Source: UMGS1532 sp045594795 (GTDB taxonomy: Bacteria; Bacillota; Clostridia; Oscillospirales; Acutalibacteraceae). From it: a stretch of DNA of 64,000 nucleotides. Where the stretch lies: the NCBI GenBank assembly GCA_045594795.1, contig JAZNZF010000014.1, positions 1-64,000 on the forward strand. The letters are read 5' to 3'. Below the pieces are notes generated by a model. It had not been told where the DNA came from. It made no database searches and saw only the letters and a list, made by a program, of their open reading frames with translations. Both the position numbers and the translations under genes were made by a program. Shown in pieces: positions 41,869 to 49,723 of this stretch (positions are counted from its first letter, which is position 1; the number at the start of each line of letters is the position of its first letter).

Positions 41869-43038
41869 ATGGATAAGCAAAAGGCGTTATCTGCGCACTA
41901 CGAGTGGAAAGGCAAAATCGAGGTTGTTTCGCGCACACCGATTGAAAATAGCGAGCAGCTTTCTTGTGCGTATACCCCTGGTGTAGCAGAGCCTTGTTTA
42001 GTAATTAAGGATGATATAAATAAATCGTACGAGCTTACACGCCGCCATAATTTAGTTGCCGTTATTACCGATGGCTCTGCAGTGCTTGGGCTTGGCAATA
42101 TTGGTGCCGAAGCAGGTATGCCAGTTATGGAGGGTAAGTGCTGTCTTTTTAAAGAGTTTGCCGACGTTGACGCGTTTCCACTTTGCATTAAGTCAAATGA
42201 CGTTGACGAAATTGTAAAAACAGTATATTTACTTTCGGGAAGCTTTGGCGGAATCAACCTTGAGGATATCTCGGCCCCTCGTTGTTTTGAAATTGAGCGT
42301 AGACTTAAAGAGCTTTGTGATATACCCGTTTTCCACGACGACCAGCACGGCACGGCTATAGTGGTTGGTGCTGCTCTTATAAACGCAGTAAAGCTTGTAA
42401 AAAAGAGTCTTGGCGGTATCAAGTGCGTTATAAACGGAGCTGGCTCGGCAGGTATTGCAATATGCAAGCATCTACTACAGCTTGGTGTAACCGATATAAC
42501 TATGGTTGATAAAGTTGGAATTATCAAAAAAGGTGACAACTCACTTAACGAGGCACAAAAAGAAATCAGCCTTATAACAAACAAGAATAATGTTAGCGGC
42601 ACCCTTGCCGATGCGATGGTCGGTGCTGATGTGTTTATCGGTGTATCCGCGCCTAATGTCGTTAGCGAAGAAATGATAAAGAGTATGTCGCATGATGCAA
42701 TAGTATTTCCAATGGCAAACCCCGTGCCTGAAATAATGCCCGATAAAGCTTTAGCTGCGGGCGCAAGGGTAGTGGGTACAGGCCGCTCGGATTTTAGAAA
42801 TCAAATTAATAATGTCTGCGCTTTCCCTGGTATCTTCAGAGGCGCTTTAGACGTTAGGGCAAGTGATATTAACGAGCAAATGAAGATAGCCGCTTCTTTG
42901 GCTATTGCTTCGCTTGTAAGTGAAGAAGAGCTTTGCGACGAATACATAATTCCCAAAGCCTTTGATAAGCGCGTTGGCGCGGCTGTAGCTAAGGCTGTAT
43001 CCGAAGCGGCTATCGAAAGCGCGGTTGCAAGAATATAA
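41869..43038 (+). CDS. NAD(P)-dependent malic enzyme
   Basis: Oxidative decarboxylation of malate to pyruvate. The 389-residue short bacterial type has YTPGVAEPC near residue 36, the TDGSAVLGLGNIG motif near 75, the metal-site HDDQHGTAIV near 158, and the Rossmann motif GAGSAGIAI near 193. It follows cysK after 14 bases. Supplies pyruvate and reducing power. Confidence 0.95.
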   Translation: MDKQKALSAHYEWKGKIEVVSRTPIENSEQLSCAYTPGVAEPCLVIKDDINKSYELTRRHNLVAVITDGSAVLGLGNIGAEAGMPVMEGKCCLFKEFADVDAFPLCIKSNDVDEIVKTVYLLSGSFGGINLEDISAPRCFEIERRLKELCDIPVFHDDQHGTAIVVGAALINAVKLVKKSLGGIKCVINGAGSAGIAICKHLLQLGVTDITMVDKVGIIKKGDNSLNEAQKEISLITNKNNVSGTLADAMVGADVFIGVSAPNVVSEEMIKSMSHDAIVFPMANPVPEIMPDKALAAGARVVGTGRSDFRNQINNVCAFPGIFRGALDVRASDINEQMKIAASLAIASLVSEEELCDEYIIPKAFDKRVGAAVAKAVSEAAIESAVARI

Positions 43039-43084
43039 ATCTAATAAGTTTATAAGCTCATAATTAAATTAGGCCTTATTATAT

Positions 43085-43122
43085 AAACTGCTATGGTAAT
43101 TATACTGCCGTAGCAGTTTTTT
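43085..43122 (+). terminator. terminator after the malic enzyme gene
   Basis: AAACTGCTATGG paired with CCGTAGCAGTTT (one mismatch), followed by TTTT. Confidence 0.8.
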
Positions 43123-43270
43123 CACTCTAAAACTTAGTTTTGCATAAAATGTAGTGCGAGTATTTATTTTTTTATTGTGTGTTTAAAACCAAACATAATA
43201 GGTAAAAATATAAACGCAGCACATAAAGCTTTAAGTGTAAACAAAAGCCAAGACAAGTGAGTGAAAAGTA

Positions 43271-43621
43271 ATGACAATAAAACGAGGGGAAATATACTAT
43301 GCAGATTTAAGTCCGGTAATCGGCTCTGAACAGGGCGGAATGAGGCCCGTGCTAATAGTTCAAAACGATATCGGTAATAGGTATAGCCCAACAGTAATTG
43401 CCGCTGCAATTACCAGTCAACGAGAAAAAACTAATCTGCCTACACATATTAAGGTTAATGCCGAGGGCTGCGGACTTTCTAAGGATTCAATAATTCTTTT
43501 AGAACAGGTGCGTACTCTGGATAAACAGCGCCTAAAAGAAAAAATGGGCAGTCTTGACGGTAGCGAAATGAATATGGTGAATCAGGCGCTAAGTGTAAGC
43601 TTGGGGTTAGGACAGGTATAA
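43271..43621 (+). CDS. mazF: MazF/PemK-family endoribonuclease toxin
   Basis: Sequence-specific mRNA interferase. The 116-residue protein carries the family motifs RGEIYYADLSPVIGSEQGG (residues 5-23), RPVLIVQND, the TSQ..K segment and the LLEQVRTLDK motif near 76. No MazE-type antitoxin gene was found in the 232 bases upstream or directly downstream, so the toxin is unpaired locally. Start ATG at 43271 follows a weak GTGAGTG. Confidence 0.92.
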   Translation: MTIKRGEIYYADLSPVIGSEQGGMRPVLIVQNDIGNRYSPTVIAAAITSQREKTNLPTHIKVNAEGCGLSKDSIILLEQVRTLDKQRLKEKMGSLDGSEMNMVNQALSVSLGLGQV

Positions 43622-43678
43622 AAGAATACACTTTTTAAATATTAAACATAATGGCACCTTTGCGTTTATAGTTTGTGC

Positions 43679-43707
43679 TTGAATAATTTGCTAACTTATG
43701 CTAAAAT
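43679..43707 (+). promoter_or_regulatory. promoter of prfC
   Basis: TTGAAT at 43679-43684, 17-base spacer, TAAAAT at 43702-43707. The spacer and -10 form a GCTAA/TTAGC inverted repeat. Confidence 0.65.
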
Positions 43708-43740
43708 TAGCAAGTATTAATTTTTAAGGAGCAAATTTTA

Positions 43741-45333
43741 GTGGCAGATTTAAATAACGAAATTAAAAGGCGCCGAACCTTTGCAATAATATCCCACCCC
43801 GACGCAGGTAAAACAACCCTTTCCGAAAAGTTCTTGCTTTACGGTGGTGCAATTCAGCTTGCAGGCTCGGTTAAGGGCAAGGCAACCGCACGCCACGCAG
43901 TGTCCGACTGGATGGAGCTTGAAAAACAACGTGGTATTTCAATTACATCATCGGTTATGCAGTTCGAGTACGACGGTTACTGTATAAATATTCTCGATAC
44001 TCCCGGACATCAGGATTTCTCTGAGGATACCTACCGTACCCTAATGGCAGCTGACAGTGCTGTTATGGTTATAGATGCCGCAAAGGGTATAGAACCGCAA
44101 ACACGCAAGCTTTTTAAGGTTTGCGCAATGCGCGATATTCCCATATTCACGTTTATTAATAAACTTGACCGCGAGGCTCGTGACCCCTTCGATTTGTTAG
44201 ACGAGCTTGAAAAGGAGTTTGGAATAGGCACATACCCTGTAAACTGGCCTATTGGTTGCGGTGTTGATTTTAAGGGCGTGTTTGACCGCGAAAAGCGACG
44301 CATCATTACCTTTAACGAGTTCCATAAAGGTCAAAACAAGCTTAATGCAATAGAGTGTGATATCACCGATATAGAAAAGTTAGACGAGCTAATTGGCCCG
44401 TATCAACGCAAAGACTTGGTTGACCAAATCGAGCTTTTGGATGGTGCAAGCTACGAGTTCGATTTAGAAAAGGTCCGCCACGGAAAGCTTAGCCCTGTGT
44501 TTTTCGGCTCGGCTTTAACAAACTTTGGTGTTGAGCCTTTCTTGGAAAGCTTTTTAAGTATGACTACTTCGCCTTTAAGTCGTAAAACTTCTACTGATTT
44601 TGTAGACCCGTTTGACCCACGCTTTTCTGCGTTTGTGTTTAAAATTCAGGCTAATATGAATAAGGCGCATAGGGATAGAATTGCCTTTATGCGTATCTGC
44701 TCGGGCAAGTTTACAAGGGGCACCGAGTATATGCACGTGCAGGGTGGTAGAAAGATAAAGCTTTCACAACCACAGCAGATGATGGCTGAAGCTCGCGAGG
44801 TTATAGACGAGGCTTATGCCGGTGATATTATCGGCGTGTTCGATCCCGGTATTTTCTCAATAGGGGATACGGTCTGCGACGATAAAATGAAAATTCAATT
44901 TGAGGGTATACCAACCTTCGCGCCCGAGCATTTTGCCGAAATAGAGCAGATAGATACCCTAAAGCGTAAGCAGTTTGTAAAGGGCATAACCCAAATTGCG
45001 CAAGAGGGTGCAATACAGATATTCCACGAGCCATCAAGCGGCTTTGAAAGGGTAATCGTCGGCGTTGTTGGTGTGCTACAGTTCGAGGTTTTAGAGCACC
45101 GTTTAAAGAACGAGTATAACGTTGACGTAAGGCGCAGTTCCTTGCCTTATCAGTTTATTCGTTGGGTTAAAAATAAGGACGTTGATATTAAAAAACTTAA
45201 CCTTACTTCCGACACCAAATGGGTGCAGGATATGAAGGACAACAACCTACTTATCTTTACAAGTGAATGGAATATCCGTTGGGCGCTTGAGAAAAATGAG
45301 GGCTTAGAGTTAGAGGAATTCAGCAAAGAATAA
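43741..45333 (+). CDS. prfC: peptide chain release factor 3
   Basis: GTPase that recycles RF1/RF2 from the ribosome. The 530-residue protein has the G1 motif SHPDAGKTT near 18-26, the RGIS switch I, DTPGHQDF G3 motif near 88, NKLDREARDP G4 motif near 142, and RF3-specific domains 2 and 3 (ending FTSEWNIRWALEK). GTG at 43741 follows AAGGAG. Confidence 0.97.
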   Translation: MADLNNEIKRRRTFAIISHPDAGKTTLSEKFLLYGGAIQLAGSVKGKATARHAVSDWMELEKQRGISITSSVMQFEYDGYCINILDTPGHQDFSEDTYRTLMAADSAVMVIDAAKGIEPQTRKLFKVCAMRDIPIFTFINKLDREARDPFDLLDELEKEFGIGTYPVNWPIGCGVDFKGVFDREKRRIITFNEFHKGQNKLNAIECDITDIEKLDELIGPYQRKDLVDQIELLDGASYEFDLEKVRHGKLSPVFFGSALTNFGVEPFLESFLSMTTSPLSRKTSTDFVDPFDPRFSAFVFKIQANMNKAHRDRIAFMRICSGKFTRGTEYMHVQGGRKIKLSQPQQMMAEAREVIDEAYAGDIIGVFDPGIFSIGDTVCDDKMKIQFEGIPTFAPEHFAEIEQIDTLKRKQFVKGITQIAQEGAIQIFHEPSSGFERVIVGVVGVLQFEVLEHRLKNEYNVDVRRSSLPYQFIRWVKNKDVDIKKLNLTSDTKWVQDMKDNNLLIFTSEWNIRWALEKNEGLELEEFSKE

Positions 45334-45341
45334 ACAAGAAC

Positions 45342-45378
45342 AGCTGCTATAGTTAAAGAACTGTAGCAGCTATATTTA
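45342..45378 (+). terminator. terminator after prfC
   Basis: AGCTGCTATAG and CTGTAGCAGCT around an 8-base loop, followed by ATATTTA. Confidence 0.7.
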
Positions 45379-45437
45379 CTCTATAATTTAAGCTTTTTTA
45401 TCAAAGCAAAAAATTAAGTAAATTTTAAAATTAAGTA

Positions 45438-45466
45438 TTGACATATCAAATCAAGGGTGATATAAT
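45438..45466 (+). promoter_or_regulatory. consensus promoter of tRNA-Leu
   Basis: TTGACA at 45438-45443, 17-base spacer, TATAAT at 45461-45466: a full consensus match, 16 bases before the tRNA. Confidence 0.9.
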
Positions 45467-45482
45467 AACTATCGTTGCAAAT

Positions 45483-45566
45483 GCGAGTGTGCTGGAATCG
45501 GCAGACAGGCACGTTTGAGGGGCGTGTGTCTTTGGCGTACGGGTTCAAGTCCCGTCACTCGCACCA
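45483..45566 (+). tRNA. tRNA-Leu (anticodon GAG)
   Basis: The acceptor stem GCGAGTG pairs with CACTCGC (45556-45562), followed by the discriminator A and an encoded CCA. The anticodon loop TTTGAGG gives GAG, a long variable arm is present as in Leu tRNAs, and the T arm is CGGGTTCAAGTCCCG. The 3' end appears to have served as an insertion site: copies of CACTCGCACCA recur at 47125 and 47969. Confidence 0.96.
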
Positions 45567-45570
45567 TGTT

Positions 45571-45612
45571 GAATGTTCATAACGGACTTGACCGTTATGA
45601 ACATTCTTTTTT
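45571..45612 (+). terminator. terminator after tRNA-Leu
   Basis: GAATGTTCATAACGG and its exact complement CCGTTATGAACATTC (15 bp) around 6 bases, followed by six T. Part of the right arm (GTTATGAACA) recurs just before the tRNA-end copies downstream. Confidence 0.92.
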
Positions 45613-45676
45613 GTTTTGAGTAAGGTTTGGGGTATTAGGGAACACCCTAACAAATGTGGATATCCATCCGCGATGC

Positions 45677-45705
45677 TTGCAAGAATAACGATTTTGTGAT
45701 AATAT
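45677..45705 (+). promoter_or_regulatory. promoter of the 452-residue membrane protein gene
   Basis: TTGCAA at 45677-45682, 17-base spacer, TAATAT at 45700-45705. Confidence 0.6.
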
Positions 45706-45746
45706 ATAGGCGTTAACAATCGGATGTGTTTTTGAGGAGAGATAAG

Positions 45747-47105
45747 ATGTTCGCTAATGAATTTATATTGCTTTGCAAAGATTTTGCTAAAAAAAGAAAC
45801 GATGTTTTAAGCGAAACATTTGAAGAAACTAAAAAAAATTGCAAATATATAATAGAATGTTATGGTTATATTATAGAATTTCGATATGTCAAAAAAGAAT
45901 CTGCATTTTTTAAGCCGAGCTCTCTTTATTGTGTGATCCGCCTTAGAAAAAATAGTGTTGTATACTACCATTTGACCGACATAATTCCTTTCTTGGAACA
46001 TAAAACTTTTAAGTCTTGTTATTTTTGGAACATAGAAAGTCAGGAAAGATTAAACCATTGTTTCGAAAGCCTTACATCTAATTTGGAACAAGTTATATCA
46101 CAATTATCTCCGTATCTGTTAGATGACTCTATTTTTTTGGAAGCACTTTTCGAAAATTATAAAACTATATATAGCCTTAAAGAAACAGATATAGATTTCA
46201 ATAAAATTGAAGACCCCGAGGATTATGCCCAGACTTACTTTCTGTCTTTGCAAAATATGCGAGATGGATATATTTTTTCGAGATATTGTAATTTTGCACC
46301 TTACGCTTTACTGCTCAAAAACAATGTAGATAAAGCATTAGAAAAATATGAAAAACTTAGTCAAAAAAACAAACTTCTCGAATATGAAAAGCATTTAATA
46401 AACCATATCATTAATTCAGAAATTTGCGAATTTAGCGCATTTGAATTGTCTTGTGATACTTCTGCTGCAGAAAAACTTATAACTCCACTATCAGGAATAT
46501 TAGAGTTCGCTATTGTTTTTTTTATTTCATCAATTTTCTTTTGCGGTGTTTTTGCTATTTACAATTTAATAATTTCTATTAATACACTCGTTGTATTGTC
46601 TGCACCATGGTATTTAGGATTTCTTTGTGCGGGACTTTGTTCTGTTTTTGGCGCAATCGCTCTTGTTTCAAATAAACCTTTTCCAAATAAGCACCTTACT
46701 AAAAAAGAAAGAAAAGATTTTTCAAACATATTGATTTCTAAAGGTGTCAAAAAATTCTCTTGCATAATTTTTGCCCTTTCTATTGTGGTATCAATGTTTT
46801 TTGCAATTATGATTTTGATTTCAAATGTTAGATTTTATGATGATAAAATATCCTTTGAAAACAAAACTTACCAATATGATAATGTCGATAGTGTTTATTA
46901 TATAGAATCAAGATATAATGTTTATGACGAAAGAATAGAACGTGAGTCGTATGTTATTTTGTTTGATGATAAAACTTCTCTTGATTTGGATGGTTTCACT
47001 TCAATTCGATTTACTGAACAAGAAGTTTTGCCATTGTTAAGTAAAAAAGGAATCAGTATAAAAAGTGCTACGTCCGAAAAAGAATTACCTTGGTATACAG
47101 AATAA
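45747..47105 (+). CDS. unknown membrane protein in tRNA-adjacent insertion
   Basis: A 452-residue protein I do not recognise. The N-terminal 250 residues are soluble and rich in Lys, Glu, Tyr and Phe; about four hydrophobic segments follow (near 255-280, 285-312, 340-365), and the C-terminal 85 residues form a beta-rich domain (YQYDNVDSVYYIESRYNVYD) like PH-type or YcxB-like domains. The base composition is clearly more AT-rich than the flanking housekeeping genes, and the gene lies between tRNA-Leu and a copy of the tRNA 3' end, both signs of acquisition. ATG at 45747 follows GAGGAGAG. Confidence 0.75.
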   Translation: MFANEFILLCKDFAKKRNDVLSETFEETKKNCKYIIECYGYIIEFRYVKKESAFFKPSSLYCVIRLRKNSVVYYHLTDIIPFLEHKTFKSCYFWNIESQERLNHCFESLTSNLEQVISQLSPYLLDDSIFLEALFENYKTIYSLKETDIDFNKIEDPEDYAQTYFLSLQNMRDGYIFSRYCNFAPYALLLKNNVDKALEKYEKLSQKNKLLEYEKHLINHIINSEICEFSAFELSCDTSAAEKLITPLSGILEFAIVFFISSIFFCGVFAIYNLIISINTLVVLSAPWYLGFLCAGLCSVFGAIALVSNKPFPNKHLTKKERKDFSNILISKGVKKFSCIIFALSIVVSMFFAIMILISNVRFYDDKISFENKTYQYDNVDSVYYIESRYNVYDERIERESYVILFDDKTSLDLDGFTSIRFTEQEVLPLLSKKGISIKSATSEKELPWYTE

Positions 47106-47121
47106 CACTCAAATCCGTTAA

Positions 47122-47137
47122 GAACACTCGCACCAAA
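47122..47137 (+). repeat. tRNA-Leu 3'-end copy 2 (candidate attachment site)
   Basis: GAACACTCGCACCAAA, containing the 11 bases CACTCGCACCA of the tRNA 3' end. Identical over 16 bases to 47966-47981. Preceded by CCGTTAA, close to the terminator arm after the tRNA. Confidence 0.7.
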
Positions 47138-47142
47138 TTAAG

Positions 47143-47168
47143 AAAGCAGACCGTTTGGTCTGCTTTTT
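47143..47168 (+). terminator. terminator in the insertion region
   Basis: AAAGCAGACC and GGTCTGCTTTTT with a 4-base loop; ends the transcript of the gene at 45747. Confidence 0.85.
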
Positions 47169-47435
47169 AAATTTTATGACGGGACTTGAACCTCTGAGGG
47201 TTGCGACGTTAATAAAACAGTTAGGTGAACTGCTTTTAGTTGCAAGATGTGAAGTCGGGTACCGAACGCGAAAGCGCCCCGTCGACGAGCAGGGCAGATT
47301 TGCAAAGCAAATATGCGTCCCCTCACTCGATTTTTTATACCCTTTTTTATTACACGATTTTGAAAGTGCATTACCCTCTATAACACTTTCATAGGCTCAT
47401 AGTGTAAAGCTGTTAGTGGGAATATTAAAAAAATA
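47169..47435. other. gene-free region with rearranged tRNA fragments
   Basis: Holds an inverted 16-base copy of the tRNA T arm (47177-47192 is the complement of 45542-45557) and a direct 12-of-13 copy of GTCCCGTCACTCG at 47317-47329. A frame across it has no ribosome binding site and reads through these fragments, so I do not call a gene. It looks like a recombination scar. Confidence 0.55.
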
Positions 47436-47461
47436 AAAAGACGGCGAATGCCGTCTTTTTT
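47435..47461 (-). terminator. terminator of the minus-strand membrane protein gene
   Basis: AAAAAGACGGC and GCCGTCTTTTTT around GAAT; symmetrical, so it can act on either strand. Confidence 0.8.
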
Positions 47462-47484
47462 ACAAATAAATTGATAGTATGGAT

Positions 47485-47892
47485 TTAAAATTCAACCTCA
47501 TAGGCACGATTCTTTATACGACCCTTTAATCCAAATATTATAATATTTGGTATTACAAATATAGCCCCAATTAATAATTCTAAAGGAAAAAACAAGGTCA
47601 TAAGTACTACTAATGCTGCAGGCCAATGGGATAATCTTAAAGCCTCTTTTATAATTTTTATCGTAAGGAAAACATTAACAATACCGCCTACAAGTAAGGA
47701 AGTAATTGATGCATTAAGCAGACATTCTAAAGGTGTATCTGGTATTATCACCACATCATTAATAGTGGTTTCGCTTAGCGGGTTTCCCAACATAGATGCA
47801 ACAAACTCTAATACAAAAAGACCTACAAATACGCACAACAATATAATGAAGAATTTTTTGTACATATTTACAGGTACACGTGACAATTTCAT
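47485..47892 (-). CDS. small membrane protein of unknown function
   Basis: A 135-residue protein with three or four membrane segments (about 10-35, 57-80, 88-120). No family recognised. ATG at 47892 follows GAGGTG and a promoter with 17-base spacing. It lies between two copies of the tRNA-Leu 3' end, hence probably acquired. Confidence 0.72.
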   Translation of the reverse strand: MKLSRVPVNMYKKFFIILLCVFVGLFVLEFVASMLGNPLSETTINDVVIIPDTPLECLLNASITSLLVGGIVNVFLTIKIIKEALRLSHWPAALVVLMTLFFPLELLIGAIFVIPNIIIFGLKGRIKNRAYEVEF

Positions 47893-47909
47893 AAAATCAC
47901 CTCATTGAT

Positions 47910-47938
47910 AGTGTATCATATTTTAAATGCGTTTGCAA
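47910..47938 (-). promoter_or_regulatory. promoter of the minus-strand membrane protein gene
   Basis: On the minus strand: TTGCAA (47938-47933), 17-base spacer, TACACT (47915-47910). Confidence 0.6.
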
Positions 47939-47965
47939 CCGCTTTATATTTTTTAGGTTGGTTAT

Positions 47966-47981
47966 GAACACTCGCACCAAA
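47966..47981 (+). repeat. tRNA-Leu 3'-end copy 3 (candidate attachment site)
   Basis: GAACACTCGCACCAAA, identical to 47122-47137; preceded by GTTATGAACA as in the tRNA terminator. Probably marks the right border of the inserted DNA. Confidence 0.7.
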
Positions 47982-48105
47982 AAGATGATGAAAAATCGTT
48001 TGTGGTAAATGATTATCAAAGTTTAATGGTTGAAGAGATTGGAAATTCCATAAAAATGAAGATCTAAAAAGTGAGATGAAAATATTAAAAAGCAGATGAT
48101 TCGTC

Positions 48106-48134
48106 TTGCCATTTTTATTTTTTGGTGCTATTAT
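48106..48134 (+). promoter_or_regulatory. promoter of the DUF218 gene
   Basis: TTGCCA at 48106-48111, 17-base spacer, TATTAT at 48129-48134. Confidence 0.6.
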
Positions 48135-48149
48135 AAATAAGGTGATAAA

Positions 48150-48914
48150 ATGAAATGGACCAAATTTAAATATAAAATTATTCTTAAAATATTTTACTTG
48201 ATAATAGGCGCGGCAGTTACCTTGAATGGCATTGTTCTCTCCTTTACAACAAATTTTAATCTTGGAAATCTGCTTACACTGCTTTTGGGAGGCGCACTTC
48301 TTTTTTGCGGAATTTTCCTTGATACTGTTGTAAGAAGACTACCGAAATGGATAAAAATAGCCTTTGTTGCAGCACTTATTTTCGTGGTGGGTTTCGCTTC
48401 GTTTTTATTGGGATTTGGGACTACGGATACCGTTACGCACAGTGAAGACGCCATAATTGTTTTAGGAGCCGCGGTTCAAGGAGAAAAACCAAGTCGTGTT
48501 CTTAAAGATAGACTTAACACAGCGATTGAATATTATAGTAAAAATCCTAACGCGCTGATAATTGTAAGCGGTGGGCAAGGCCCTCAAGAAACTGTTACCG
48601 AAGCTGCAGCTATGAAAACATATCTAATAAAAAACGGTGTAGCAGAGGACGTTATTATAAAAGAGGAAAAGGCAACCAGCACATACGAAAACTTTGTGTT
48701 TTCAAAAAAAATTCTTGATGAACACTTTGATAATACATACTCAGCAGCGTTTATCACAGATGAATATCATATATACCGTGCAGGTGGAATAGCTCAAAAT
48801 GCTGGACTTAAAACGTCCGCCCACGCGCATAGTAGCACACGTTGGTATTCGGTGTTGCCTGGAACACTTAGAGAGTGCGCGGCGGTTATAAAGTTTTGGA
48901 TATTTGGTAATTAA
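48150..48914 (+). CDS. DUF218 (YdcF/SanA-like) membrane protein
   Basis: A 254-residue protein with three N-terminal membrane segments (about 10-32, 38-58, 66-88), then a DUF218 domain outside the membrane: DAIIVLGAAVQGEKPSRVL near 106, IVSGGQG near 144, EEKATSTYENF near 174 and ITDEYHIYRA near 205. Family members are linked to envelope integrity and vancomycin sensitivity, but the chemistry is unknown. Own promoter; monocistronic. Confidence 0.88.
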   Translation: MKWTKFKYKIILKIFYLIIGAAVTLNGIVLSFTTNFNLGNLLTLLLGGALLFCGIFLDTVVRRLPKWIKIAFVAALIFVVGFASFLLGFGTTDTVTHSEDAIIVLGAAVQGEKPSRVLKDRLNTAIEYYSKNPNALIIVSGGQGPQETVTEAAAMKTYLIKNGVAEDVIIKEEKATSTYENFVFSKKILDEHFDNTYSAAFITDEYHIYRAGGIAQNAGLKTSAHAHSSTRWYSVLPGTLRECAAVIKFWIFGN

Positions 48915-49036
48915 CGCTTTGTTAATTGTATTAGTTATTATTTGTGTCATATGTGTCAGCTTTTTTAATACCAAAATTTCTAAAGATTAACTTTATTTTT
49001 ACCATTAAAAATTATGTAAAATTTTGGCAAAATTGA

Positions 49037-49090
49037 TTGACTAAAAGCCTTGCGTATGCTATTATTTTTATGCAAGGAAAGCCTTGCGTA
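49037..49090 (+). promoter_or_regulatory. reverse rubrerythrin promoter with three CCTTGCGTA half-sites
   Basis: TTGACT at 49037-49042, 17-base spacer, TATTAT at 49060-49065. CCTTGCGTA occurs at 49048-49056 (inside the spacer) and 49082-49090, and its near complement TATGCAAGG at 49069-49077. The three sites overlap the promoter and start region, as expected of a repressor operator; the regulator is unknown and the sites do not look like a PerR box. Confidence 0.65.
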
Positions 49091-49110
49091 CTTTAAGGGG
49101 GAAATACATT

Positions 49111-49653
49111 ATGAAAAAATTTGTTTGCACAATTTGTGGATATGTTCATGAGGGTGAAACAGCACCTGCAGAGTGCCCAATTTGTAAGGCACCTGCCACT
49201 AAATTTCAAGAGCAAAGTGGAGATTTAGCTTGGGCTGCAGAACACGTTGTTGGTGTAGCAAAGGGTGTTGACGAGAGAATTATAGAAGGCCTTCGTGAGA
49301 ACTTTAATGGCGAGTGCTGTGAGGTTGGTATGTATTTGGCAATGGCAAGAGTAGCACACAGAGAAGGCTATCCCGAAATCGGTCTTTATTGGGAAAAGGC
49401 CGCTTTAGAGGAAGCCGAGCACGCAGCAAAATTTGCCGAGCTTTTGGGCGAGGTACTTACCGATAGCACCAAAGAAAACCTAAAAGCACGTGTTGATGCT
49501 GAAAACGGCGCAACAGCAGGCAAAACCGAGCTTGCAAAGCTTGCTAAGGAATTAGGCCTTGATGCTATACACGATACCGTTCACGAAATGGCACGCGATG
49601 AGGCTCGCCACGGTAAGGCATTTGAAGGTCTTTTGAACCGTTATTTTAAGTAA
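49111..49653 (+). CDS. reverse rubrerythrin (NADH/peroxide or oxygen reductase)
   Basis: Oxidative-stress protein of anaerobes. The 180-residue protein has an N-terminal rubredoxin domain (Cys 6, 9, 22, 25) followed by a ferritin-like diiron domain with ligands in ECCEVGMYLA, EEAEHAAKF and DEARHGKAF. The rubredoxin-first order is that of reverse rubrerythrin, as in Clostridium acetobutylicum. ATG at 49111 follows AAGGGGG. A C-terminal fragment of a second copy lies at 50230. Confidence 0.95.
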   Translation: MKKFVCTICGYVHEGETAPAECPICKAPATKFQEQSGDLAWAAEHVVGVAKGVDERIIEGLRENFNGECCEVGMYLAMARVAHREGYPEIGLYWEKAALEEAEHAAKFAELLGEVLTDSTKENLKARVDAENGATAGKTELAKLAKELGLDAIHDTVHEMARDEARHGKAFEGLLNRYFK

Positions 49654-49676
49654 TATCTGATTGAAAAATCACTGGG

Positions 49677-49711
49677 GATGTGCTATCATAACGGTAGCAC
49701 ATCTTTTGTTT
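49677..49711 (+). terminator. terminator after reverse rubrerythrin
   Basis: GATGTGCTA and TAGCACATC (9 bp) around a 9-base loop, followed by TTTTGTTTT. Confidence 0.82.
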
Positions 49712-49723
49712 TGAGGTGATTTA

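Noticed and set aside
43164..43409. Minus-strand frame overlapping mazF, considered as an antitoxin
   Set aside because: No MazE features, no ribosome binding site, and it runs antisense through the mazF coding region.
47155..47394. A 79-codon plus-strand frame in the tRNA-fragment region
   Set aside because: No ribosome binding site, it starts inside a terminator, and it reads through tRNA-derived fragments; protein composition looks random.
48091..48126. AAAGCAGA/TCTTGC segment as a third insertion-region terminator
   Set aside because: Pairing is poor and the bases overlap a 17-spacer promoter for the DUF218 gene.
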